Below, in pieces: positions 1 to 7,869 of a DNA stretch of 42,776 nucleotides. Under the pieces are notes generated by a model, which saw nothing but the letters and a program-made list of their open reading frames with translations, ran no database searches and was not told the DNA's origin. Both the position numbers and the translations under genes were made by a program. How positions within the stretch are numbered: position 1 is the first letter of the stretch; the number at the start of each line of letters is the position of its first letter. Location: positions 1 to 42,776 of the forward strand of contig JACRPR010000066.1 in NCBI GenBank assembly GCA_016223105.1, in the 5' to 3' direction. The DNA is from Chloroflexota bacterium (GTDB lineage: Bacteria; Chloroflexota; Anaerolineae; UBA4142).

Positions 1-2391
1 TCGGCGAACGTGTTCGATCAATGGGGCTATCCAGCGAGTGATCTGACCAGCGGCAAAATTCTGTACGCGACCCTGGTCTATCCGGCGGATTTAGAACGCG
101 TTGCGCGCGAAGTGCAAACGCACAGCGACGCGGGAGCGTCCTCGTTCAAACAAGTCTACCGGATCATCCGCGCCGACGGGCAGGTTCGCTGGGTGGACGA
201 TTATCCCGTCGTCCAACGCGATGAACAGGGAACGATCACCCATTATGCGGGCTATGTGTTGGACATTACCGAGCGCAAGCAAGCCGAAGATGAATTGCGC
301 GCGCGCGAGCGTTTCCTCACCGTGCTTAAAGATATCACCCGCGCGGCGATTAGCACCGACAATTTCCAAGCGATGCTCCAGACGGTCGCTGACCGGCTGA
401 ATGAACTCATTAATGCCGACGGCTGTTACATTACATTGTGGGATGAGACCCATCAGCGCACGATCCCCGCCGCGGCGTACGGTCCGCTCCGTGAGATGTA
501 TCCGCGCCCCTTTTCCGACCCCGGCGAAATCACGATGACTGAATCGGTTTTGCGCGCCGGGCATGCGCTGGTCGCCGAAGATGTTTTCGATTCACCGTAC
601 CTCAGCCCGCGCATCGCCGCGCGGTATCCCGCGCGCGCGCTCCTCGGTTTGCCGCTGATTGTCGGCGACCAGAAATTGGGCGCGGCGCTCATCAGCTTTA
701 ATACGCCGCATCACTTTGTCGCCGACGAGATCGAACGCGGCGAACAGGCGGCGCGGCACATCGCGCTGGCGATTGCCAAAGTCAAATCGTTCGAACAAAC
801 CAAAGTCCAATTAACGCGTCTGCGCGCACTCTACGAGATCGCGCACGAGATGCTGGGCTCGACTGATATCGCGGGACCGATGGCGTTGGTGTGTCGCCGC
901 GCGGCAGAATTGGTGTCTGCGCCCAAGTCGGTCATTTGCGCGTGGGATGTCGCGAACCAGCACGCGATGGTTGCCAGCTTCGGGTTGAGCGATCCGGCAC
1001 AAGCCACCCAGGAGTACGCGCGCCAAGCGCGCGCGGGAATTTTCGATCAAGCGGAATTGCTAAAGCGCGGCACGTTTGGCATTGATGAAATTCCGGGGCC
1101 CGTCAAGATCATGCCCGAGTTCGTCTATCGCGAAGACATCCGTTCACTCGCCCACGCGCCCTTACGCGTCGCGCAAAATCAAATCGGCGTTTTGCTCGAC
1201 TTTGACACCCAGCCGCGTCTGTGGAGCGCCGACGAATTGCAGGTGTTGGATTTGTTGGCGGATCAAGCCGCACTCGGTTTGGACAAGGCGCGCTTGTTTG
1301 AACAGACGCGGCGCCGCCTCGCCGAACTCGAAGCGGTGAATCGCATTTCGACCGCGCTCCGTTCTGCGACCGCGCTCGCTGAAATGTTGCCCTTGTTCCT
1401 GGATGAAACGCTCGCCGGGTTGAACGCGCCCGCTGGCGCGATTTATTTGTTCGATGCGTCGAAGGATGAATTGGGCATCGCGGTTGCGCGCGGTTGGTAT
1501 GCCCAGCTCCCGCGCGTCCCGATCCATCAAAACGAGGGCGTGGTCGGGCATGTCTTTGCGACGGACCAAGTCTACGTTGCGCGCGAATTTGCCAGCGACC
1601 CGTATGTGCGTCCAGCGACGCGTGCACAAATTCCGTTGGGCTATGGCGGCATCGTCGTGCCGATTCACAGCGCGCACGCGATCCTCGGCGCGCTGGCGAT
1701 CTCGATGCAACTGCCGCGCGCGATCACCGACGAAGAAATTCACCTCGTGTCCACGTTGGCGGAGATTGCCGGCAACGCGATTCATCGCATGCACTTGCAC
1801 GAGCAGACCGAACGCGATGCGGTCGAACTCGCGCGCGCGTACGACGCGACGCTCGCGGGCTGGTCGCGCGCGCTCGAACTGCGCGATGAAGAGACCCAGG
1901 GTCATTCCCGGCGCGTAACGGAAATGACGATGCGGCTGGCGCGCGCGCTGGGCGTGAGCGAGCCAGACCTGGTGCACATTCGGCGCGGCGTCCTGGTTCA
2001 CGACATCGGCAAAATGGGCATCCCCGATTCGATCTTGCTCAAACCGGGTCCCCTCTCCGACGCCGAGTGGGAAATTATGCGTCGCCATCCCGTTTACGCG
2101 AACGCGATGCTTGCGCCGATTGAGTATCTACGCCCCGCGCTAGAAATTCCCTATTGCCATCACGAACACTGGGACGGCTTGGGGTATCCGCGCGGATTAA
2201 AAGGCGCGGACATTCCATTGGCGGCGCGAATTTTCGCGGTCGTGGATGTGTGGGACGCGTTGACGTCGGATCGTCCGTATCGTCCGGCGTGGACAAAAGA
2301 CCAGGTGCGCGAATATATTCGCGCGCAAACCGGCACGCATTTTGATCCGCAAGTGGTCGAAAAGTTTTGGCAGATGATTGATGCCGAATAA
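1..2391 (+). CDS. PAS-GAF-GAF-GAF-HD-GYP sensor phosphodiesterase, 5'-partial
   Basis: Predicted cyclic-di-GMP phosphodiesterase of the HD-GYP class with an array of sensory domains. The frame is open from the first base and the protein begins inside a PAS fold, so the true start lies outside the window. Counting the GTG at 10 as residue 1, the order is PAS (about 1-90, ending in the usual DITERKQAE linker), three GAF domains (about 105-260, 270-425, 440-590) and HD-GYP (about 610-790). The metal-binding HDIGK starts at H664, and HHEHWDGLGYP covers 717-727, so both diagnostic motifs are intact. No membrane segment is visible in the part present, which suggests a cytoplasmic protein that senses small ligands or redox through the GAF domains. 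Nothing downstream is clearly co-transcribed with it. The family call is secure; the ligands are unknown. Confidence 0.93.
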   Translation, partial: SANVFDQWGYPASDLTSGKILYATLVYPADLERVAREVQTHSDAGASSFKQVYRIIRADGQVRWVDDYPVVQRDEQGTITHYAGYVLDITERKQAEDELRARERFLTVLKDITRAAISTDNFQAMLQTVADRLNELINADGCYITLWDETHQRTIPAAAYGPLREMYPRPFSDPGEITMTESVLRAGHALVAEDVFDSPYLSPRIAARYPARALLGLPLIVGDQKLGAALISFNTPHHFVADEIERGEQAARHIALAIAKVKSFEQTKVQLTRLRALYEIAHEMLGSTDIAGPMALVCRRAAELVSAPKSVICAWDVANQHAMVASFGLSDPAQATQEYARQARAGIFDQAELLKRGTFGIDEIPGPVKIMPEFVYREDIRSLAHAPLRVAQNQIGVLLDFDTQPRLWSADELQVLDLLADQAALGLDKARLFEQTRRRLAELEAVNRISTALRSATALAEMLPLFLDETLAGLNAPAGAIYLFDASKDELGIAVARGWYAQLPRVPIHQNEGVVGHVFATDQVYVAREFASDPYVRPATRAQIPLGYGGIVVPIHSAHAILGALAISMQLPRAITDEEIHLVSTLAEIAGNAIHRMHLHEQTERDAVELARAYDATLAGWSRALELRDEETQGHSRRVTEMTMRLARALGVSEPDLVHIRRGVLVHDIGKMGIPDSILLKPGPLSDAEWEIMRRHPVYANAMLAPIEYLRPALEIPYCHHEHWDGLGYPRGLKGADIPLAARIFAVVDVWDALTSDRPYRPAWTKDQVREYIRAQTGTHFDPQVVEKFWQMIDAE

Positions 2392-2431
2392 AAACAGAGC
2401 GACGCGTTGGCAGAAATTGTAGAGCCGGTAA

Positions 2432-3325
2432 AGAAATCGCGACAATGAAGCCGGGTTGATGTTTTACAACGCGCGGTATTACGACAGTACGATAGGACGC
2501 TTTACGCAAGCGGATACGATTGTGCCGAACCTGTACAATCCGCAGTCGCTGAATCGGTACGCGTATGTGCGGAATAATCCGGTCAAGTACACGGATCCGA
2601 CGGGGCATGAATATATACCGCGTCCAGACCAGGATGATGGAAATGATGGCGGCTCTGGACACGGCAGTGGAGCATCCTTGGTACCCAAGCCTCCAATTGT
2701 GTCGCGCGAGGAATGGGGAGCACTAAGACCTGGGATACACTATATCTGTGGACGTGGAGTGTGCATCAGCAGTGGATGGGATGAAGGATATTACGACCAC
2801 GACCAGAATGGTGATGGGTATGCACTCTACAGCATATACAAAAAGAGGATGTCTTTGTCAGATATCCTCGACACGATTGTCATCCACCATGAAGGGAATT
2901 GGCAGACCTATGACATACGAAGCGTGCAATCGAAGCACATGTTCGAAAGAGGCATGTGGGATATTGCTTATCATTATGTCATAGGTCAGGATGGAACAAT
3001 CTACGAAGGTCGCGATGTTGGCGTTCGGGGACGCCATGTGGAGGAGTCCAATACTGGTAAGATCGGAGTACTCTTTCTTGGGGATTTTGAGCCAGGATGG
3101 GTACTGAATAGCGGAACATAATTCCCGCTCGATCTTGATGATCCTAGACCAACTCTACCCCAACTCCAGAGTGCTGGGGCTCTGATTTCCTGGCTCAACA
3201 AGGAATATGGTATCACCACAGTGATAGGGCATAATGAGGTTCCTGGGAACCGTGACAATGTTTGCCCAGGCCGGAACCTCACACCGTTTATTCCCTACCT
3301 CAATAAATTCCTTACGCCGTGGTGA
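2432..3325 (+). pseudogene. orphan RHS core tip fused to PGRP/amidase_2 domain, interrupted by in-frame TAA
   Basis: The frame carries the end of an RHS-repeat-associated core (AGLMFYNARYYDSTIGRF, then LNRYAYVRNNPVKYTDPTG), a Gly/Asp-rich linker, and a peptidoglycan-recognition amidase domain starting at SREEWGA. The N-terminal several hundred residues of an RHS protein are absent: a stop at 2429-2431 precedes the fragment, and the first ATG is at 2459. A TAA at 3119-3121 interrupts the amidase, but the same frame continues to a TGA at 3323-3325 with good homology. In T7-lysozyme-like amidases zinc is held by His, His and Cys. Here the first His lies at 2885-2890, while the other two (His 3230-3232 in IGHNEVPG, Cys 3263-3265 in NVCPG) fall after the TAA. 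The truncated product should therefore be inactive. Probably the displaced C-terminal toxin tip of an RHS polymorphic toxin. Confidence 0.8.
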
Positions 3326-3394
3326 TAAACGATACCAATCAAGTATTATGGTCATTCTGATGTTTAAACATTAACATTATTGAGGAGGAATAGA

Positions 3395-3751
3395 ATGAAG
3401 ATCAGGAATCTGTCGCTGGTGCTCTGCAGTTTCTTTGTCTTGCTTGTTTCTGGCTGTGCAGATACATCCCGAGAAATAGAAAGGGTGAATCAACAACGAG
3501 CACAGCCAATCATCGAAGCCCTTGACAAATACATGCAGGACCGCGGGGTTGCACCACCAAAACTCGGTGTACTTGTCCCGGAGTATCTACCGAAACTTCC
3601 GATGAGCTTAGAGAACGCAGAGTTCGAGTACAGCACTGTCGTTGACATCTACACGCTCTGCTTTGGGGAAAGAACGTGGAATGGAAAGAGTTATGGCTGT
3701 TGTTATCTCAGGAGATTTGAGGAATGGGATTGTACAAGAGGAGTAGAATAA
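3395..3751 (+). CDS. small lipoprotein, candidate immunity protein
   Basis: 118-residue predicted lipoprotein. ATG 3395 was chosen because GAGGAGG (3382-3388) lies 6 nt upstream. The N-terminus has a hydrophobic signal and the lipobox LVSGC. The mature part has an N-terminal helix and the pattern ALDKYMQDRG...PKLGVLVPEYLPKLPMS, which resembles the C-terminal 'ALxxYxxDxGxYPxxLxxLVPxYL' pattern of pseudopilin-like small lipoproteins. Several Cys follow (CFGE, CCYLR, DC). It starts about 70 nt after the end of the amidase frame and shares that region's lower CGCG content. A membrane-anchored partner next to a peptidoglycan amidase tip fits an immunity role, but this is inferred from position only. 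Confidence 0.6.
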   Translation: MKIRNLSLVLCSFFVLLVSGCADTSREIERVNQQRAQPIIEALDKYMQDRGVAPPKLGVLVPEYLPKLPMSLENAEFEYSTVVDIYTLCFGERTWNGKSYGCCYLRRFEEWDCTRGVE

Positions 3752-3806
3752 ACGGAATGACATGTTTGCAAAACATCCGGTCTAGTGTTGCCTGTTAAAG
3801 AACTAC

Positions 3807-3945
3807 CTAACTCGAGTGACCGTAGGCGGCGCGGGTTCACAGTACACCTGCAACGCGGACAACGCACGCGTGAAAAAAGTTGTCGGCAGTACGACCACGT
3901 ACTATGTCGGCAACCGGTACGAAGTAACGAACGGCGTCGCGAGGA
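3807..3945 (+). pseudogene. RHS repeat fragment
   Basis: The frame reads SQYTCNADNARVKKVVGSTT followed by TYYVGNRYEVTNG, a recognisable stretch of an RHS/YD-repeat protein. In intact RHS proteins this comes shortly before the core found here at 2432. No start, RBS or continuation is visible and homology ends at about 3945. The remainder of 3752-4141 holds no gene I can support. With the tip-amidase and lipoprotein this gives a rearranged RHS locus, either an insertion of a tip cassette or decay of tandem RHS genes. Confidence 0.65.
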
Positions 3946-4141
3946 TTACAACGGACGCACAGGATTCACCGGACATTGCCCGCGCCAGGTCTGTCCGTTC
4001 AATCCGATTTTGTCCGTTGTCATCCCCGCCGCGTCGCGATGAAACAAGGAAGCGCAGGCACACATCTTTCGGGATTACACAAAATAATTTTTGCGCGGCA
4101 GACCATCGTACGCCCAGCGCAAATTTTTGGGGGAGGAATCT

Positions 4142-4681
4142 ATGTTCACCAAAACCCGGCTTTTCTCGCTCACCCTCTTGCTCGCTTTCATCCTGGTCGC
4201 GTGGCTCGTGTGGGCGCGCGATGCCAGCCCGCTCGCGCGCGCGCAATCATCCCCGCTCTACTCCACGCTCATCGCGCAAAACCAGGATGCGCTCAACACG
4301 ATGAACGCGCGGATGACGTACTACAATCTCAGCGGGAGCATCGCGCTCACCACCACGCACACCGTCGCGCCGTATCGAAGCATCACGCTCAACCAACCCA
4401 GCCAACCCGGTCTCGCGACATCCTACGCCGGCGCGGGCTTGTTTGAATCGGATCGTCCCTTCGGGCTTGTCATCAGCGAGTACAACGGCACGGTCGGCGC
4501 GCTCGGCGCAAACTTTCGCGCCGATAGTTACATTGGCGCAACCACCCCGGTGACCGAGAGCGTGTTCCCGCAACTGCTCAAAAACGTGTACGACTCTGGC
4601 ACCGCGTTGACATTCAATTCGCGCCTCACGCTTCAAAACGTGAACAGCGCAAAAACGAAACTTGCCGGGCATTATAAATAA
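4142..4681 (+). CDS. secreted/anchored beta-rich surface protein, short
   Basis: 179-residue protein; ATG 4142 is preceded by GGGGGAGGAA. An N-terminal hydrophobic segment (LFSLTLLLAFILVAWLVW) followed by SPLARAQSS looks like a signal peptide or anchor. The rest (MTYYNLSGSIALTTTHTVAP, FESDRPFGLVISEYNG, FPQLLKNVYDSG...LTLQNVN) follows a repeat pattern of large secreted Chloroflexota proteins. In these, short beta-domains alternate 'xVTYYdxsGs', 'SDRPvaxvVnEY' and 'PLlmKNxy...xIQN' signatures. Only about one and a half such units remain before the stop, so it may be a truncated copy of a longer protein. Function unknown. A hairpin follows directly. Confidence 0.6.
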   Translation: MFTKTRLFSLTLLLAFILVAWLVWARDASPLARAQSSPLYSTLIAQNQDALNTMNARMTYYNLSGSIALTTTHTVAPYRSITLNQPSQPGLATSYAGAGLFESDRPFGLVISEYNGTVGALGANFRADSYIGATTPVTESVFPQLLKNVYDSGTALTFNSRLTLQNVNSAKTKLAGHYK

Positions 4682-4683
4682 CA

Positions 4684-4712
4684 CGACCTCCGCTCAAACT
4701 GAACGGAGGTCG
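4684..4712. terminator. bidirectional hairpin between convergent genes
   Basis: CGACCTCCG (4684-4692) and CGGAGGTCG (4704-4712) form a perfect 9-bp stem with an 11-nt loop, just after the stop at 4681. On the minus strand it is followed by a T-rich tract (TGTTATTTATAA), so it could also end the FIST gene transcript. On the plus strand the T tract is weak. Confidence 0.6.
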
Positions 4713-4771
4713 CGCATTTCGACAACTCGACGATGCAACGATCCAACGATCCAACCATCCCTCTAAACAAC

Positions 4772-6007
4772 TCACTGCCCCGGTCGAAACAACACCATAC
4801 TCGCGGTATGCCCGTGCAGAAAATTTTTTCCGCCGATCGGTCCGATTTCTCCCGCGCAGAAAAATCCGGCGAGACTGATGCCGCCTAAAATTTTTTGAAT
4901 CGTGGAAACGTCGCCGTCGGGATGATTGTACATTCGCGTGCCGCGCCCGTTGCACGAAAACAAGAGCGCGCCGATCGGCGGCTCAAAAAACGTTTGCGGC
5001 GTCAGCATCATTTCCAAATCTTCTTCCGCGGTCGTCGCGTCGCGCAAATGAAATTGAATCGTCTCACCCGCGCGAATGTGATCGCCAACCGCAATCGCGC
5101 CCGACGCGTGATCCACACCCATCAACCCGCGCACCAAAAAATCGCCGCGCCCCAGCGCAGATTTATCCGCGCCAATCGCGCGCCCCACAAAAAGACCGTT
5201 GTTCAACAACGCGCGATCCGCCGGCGAAAGTTGCTCGATCATATTTTGAATTTGCGGAAGCGGCGGTTCGCCGCCGAGTTTGAAAATCACATTTTCGCGC
5301 GCTTCGGTGACGGTGTACGCGCGCCCAATCGGACGACAACCTTGCGAGACGATAACGTCCAAATCGAACGCGCCCGCGAGCGCGACGCCCACCGCGCCTT
5401 CGATAAAGACGCGCTCGTTCAACAACAATGAATTGCCTTTCGCGCGCGCCGAGCCGCTCGCCATTCCGCCGATCACCGGGATGCCGGCATAGTGCGCGTT
5501 GAACGCGTCGAGCACGCGATCCGTTGGCGTCGAAAAGGGATCCGCGAGCATCAAGAAAATTTTCGGATCACGCGGCGCGATCAGCGTTTCTTCAAAGCGC
5601 AACCGCGATCCCAGGATCGTGTCCCAGTGTTCCGCGTCGAACGCGAACGGTGCGAGGTTCACGCCCGGCAAATGCGCGGCAACGAGCGTGATCGCGGCTT
5701 CGCGTTCAATCTCGGCATCGCGCGCGATGACGCCTTCCGCCGTGCAACCGAGCAAAACGCGCGGATGCAACGCATCGCGCAAACCGTCCGCGATGAACAC
5801 GGCGGCGCGCGCGAAATGCGGCGAGAGAAACGCGAGCGCGAGATCAACCGGGTGATGCGCGAGTTGATCGAAAATTTGCTCGGACAGCGCGCGCGTCAAT
5901 TCGGCAATGTCGCGCCCGCGCGCGCTGGCGGAGGCAAAAAGCAATTCGTTTTCCATTGCCCCGATTCTAACCCAACTATTCTGCCGCGTCAATCGCCCGC
6001 GCCACAT
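4772..6007 (-). CDS. FIST-domain sensory protein
   Basis: Predicted FIST_N plus FIST_C protein, a sensory module thought to bind small ligands such as amino acids. The N-terminal domain spans about residues 35-235 (LLGCTAEGVIA, PVIGGMASGSA). The C-terminal domain ends with GFFCAGEIGPIGG and HTASMVLFRP, typical for FIST_C. Two starts are possible. ATG 6007 overlaps the upstream stop as TAATG, which suggests translational coupling. ATG 5956 (MENELLFASASA) matches the usual family N-terminus better. No signaling output domain is fused to it. It is the last gene of a minus-strand run with membrane glycosyltransferases, but a functional link to them is not evident. Confidence 0.85.
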   Translation of the reverse strand: MWRGRLTRQNSWVRIGAMENELLFASASARGRDIAELTRALSEQIFDQLAHHPVDLALAFLSPHFARAAVFIADGLRDALHPRVLLGCTAEGVIARDAEIEREAAITLVAAHLPGVNLAPFAFDAEHWDTILGSRLRFEETLIAPRDPKIFLMLADPFSTPTDRVLDAFNAHYAGIPVIGGMASGSARAKGNSLLLNERVFIEGAVGVALAGAFDLDVIVSQGCRPIGRAYTVTEARENVIFKLGGEPPLPQIQNMIEQLSPADRALLNNGLFVGRAIGADKSALGRGDFLVRGLMGVDHASGAIAVGDHIRAGETIQFHLRDATTAEEDLEMMLTPQTFFEPPIGALLFSCNGRGTRMYNHPDGDVSTIQKILGGISLAGFFCAGEIGPIGGKNFLHGHTASMVLFRPGQ

Positions 6008-7833
6008 TATGGCACAACCTTAAATGATTCGATCACAATCGAATCGTGATCTACGCCGGTGATCGGCACGCGTTGTTGCGTCGCGCTATCGTACATTCCG
6101 ATTTCGAGCCGGTACTGATCGCCGAGCGGCGCGTCCACCGGAATCGGCAAAACAATCGCGTCAACGATTTCGCGATTGGGTTCCCACGCGCGCGTCGGCA
6201 GTGCGCCGCGGCGCGGCGGACTATCGCTCGTCGCGATTTTTTCGCCGCGCGCGTTGACGAGATGCGCGAACATTGTGTACTCGTTTTCGATTTTCGCGCC
6301 GGCGCGCCAATTCAAAATCACCACGAGCGCGCTATTGCGTTGAAACGTCGCGCCGGTCGCGTCAAAACTTGCCAGCGTGATGCCGGATTCAAAATTCACC
6401 GGCAAAGTCGGCGCGGATCGCAACGCGAGATTTTTTTCGACCGGCACTTGAATCGGCTTGCCGGTCGGATCGAAATAGTACACGAACGCGGCATTGTGCG
6501 AACGCAGTTCGACCGGGTAACCGGAATCGGTCGCGTCCACCTTCACGGTGTTGCCATACCGCACAAAAAACAAGCCCTTGAAATCCCAGACCGACGTTAC
6601 CGGCGAGTACACAAAATAAATGTACGCGTCATCGGGAAACGTCGGATGCTTTTGCGCGATATCGCGAAACGGCACGCGCAGTTGGCGCGTGTACTCGGAC
6701 AGCGTCGCGGCGGCATCGGCGACGCGCGCGCTACTCGCGATGATCGCAAGCACAACTATCGCTGAAGCGATGATGCCAAACGCGCGGCGCGGCAAAAATT
6801 TTTGCGCGAGTGCGTGAAAGACGAGCGCGGCAACAATCGCGGTGGACATGAGCGAGAGATACAAATAGCGCGTGTTGAAATAGTCGAGCGGAAAACCGGT
6901 GAGCGGTGAAATGTTCAAGCCGGCGACGAGCGCGATGAACAGCAAAACCAAATTGCGTTTGTATAGCGTGATTGCGAGGTACGCGAGCGCGCACGCGATC
7001 AGCCAAATAAAATAAAATGGCTCGGTCGGCAATTCGTTCGTCCAGGGCAACGTCAGCACCGCGAGGTACGGCATCAAGTTGCCGAGCATATGCGCGCCGA
7101 TTTGGAATCCGAACTGACTCGAAAATTCGCCGTGGCTTTGCACACTCACAACCAAATACAAATACGGAATCAGCAAAACCAGGAATGGCGCAAAGCGTTT
7201 CACGGTTGACGCGGTGAACACGTTGCGTTTGTACATCCACCACTCGATCAAAAATAAAATCGGCGCTAAAAAGATCGCGACCTCTTTGCTGAACAACGCG
7301 AACAAGTACGCGAGAAACGCGAGCCAATAATCCGCGCGCGTGCCGGTCTCAAGATATTTCGACCAGAGCAAAATCGTCAGCAAATAAAAAAATGCGGAGA
7401 GCGGATCGACGACCGCGTGCCAAAAGACCGCGAGCGTAATCACCGGCGACACCGCGTACACCAGCGCGGCGATCAACCCAATTTGCGCGGCGCGCGTTTC
7501 CGCGCTCACGCGCTTGCCGATGCGCGCGACAATCAGAAATAATAAAATCGCGTTCGCCGCATGCAAGAGTGTGTGCGCGTGATGATAGCCGTCGGGATTG
7601 AATCCGAAAAGCCGGTACAAAATCAAAACGTAAAGACCTTGCACCGGGCGATAGCCCTGCGTGATGTTCGCCGGATCGAGAAATTGAATCGCGTAACGCG
7701 GCACGTCCATTGTCGCGACCCATTCGAGGTACCACCACCCGTCGTAGAATTGAATTTTGAGCGCGGGCTGGTACGCAATGAACGCGACCGCCGCGATCAC
7801 CAACGAACCAATCAACGCGATTTTGCGCGACAT
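6007..7833 (-). CDS. GT-C family membrane glycosyltransferase-like protein with one C-terminal beta-sandwich module
   Basis: 608-residue integral membrane protein of the PMT/ArnT-like GT-C type. The first hydrophobic helix leads to an extracytoplasmic loop with Asp (FYDGWWYLEW), the position of the catalytic acid in GT-C enzymes. About ten further hydrophobic segments follow to roughly residue 370. A soluble stretch (390-465) comes next, and then a beta-sandwich module (about 468-608) with the pattern EYTMFAHLVNARGEKIATSD, ALPTRAWEP, GDQYRLEIGMYD. That module recurs in seven other proteins here. Expected to move a sugar from a polyprenyl-phosphate donor to an acceptor outside the membrane; donor and acceptor are unknown. 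Its stop overlaps the FIST start by one base, and 36 nt separate it from the YfhO-like gene. The closest architecture in the window is the frameshifted gene at 10617-12346. Confidence 0.8.
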   Translation of the reverse strand: MSRKIALIGSLVIAAVAFIAYQPALKIQFYDGWWYLEWVATMDVPRYAIQFLDPANITQGYRPVQGLYVLILYRLFGFNPDGYHHAHTLLHAANAILLFLIVARIGKRVSAETRAAQIGLIAALVYAVSPVITLAVFWHAVVDPLSAFFYLLTILLWSKYLETGTRADYWLAFLAYLFALFSKEVAIFLAPILFLIEWWMYKRNVFTASTVKRFAPFLVLLIPYLYLVVSVQSHGEFSSQFGFQIGAHMLGNLMPYLAVLTLPWTNELPTEPFYFIWLIACALAYLAITLYKRNLVLLFIALVAGLNISPLTGFPLDYFNTRYLYLSLMSTAIVAALVFHALAQKFLPRRAFGIIASAIVVLAIIASSARVADAAATLSEYTRQLRVPFRDIAQKHPTFPDDAYIYFVYSPVTSVWDFKGLFFVRYGNTVKVDATDSGYPVELRSHNAAFVYYFDPTGKPIQVPVEKNLALRSAPTLPVNFESGITLASFDATGATFQRNSALVVILNWRAGAKIENEYTMFAHLVNARGEKIATSDSPPRRGALPTRAWEPNREIVDAIVLPIPVDAPLGDQYRLEIGMYDSATQQRVPITGVDHDSIVIESFKVVP

Positions 7834-7869
7834 TCAAACTCCATCTTAAAAATTTCTGGGGTCGAGCGT

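Noticed and set aside
1162-2088. 308-codon minus-strand ORF opposite the HD-GYP gene
   Set aside because: Compositional shadow; the plus strand encodes conserved GAF and HD-GYP domains.
3119-3121. TAA in the PGRP gene as a recoded codon
   Set aside because: TAA is not known to be recoded in the way UGA is for selenocysteine, and the position is not a catalytic residue; a nonsense mutation is simpler.
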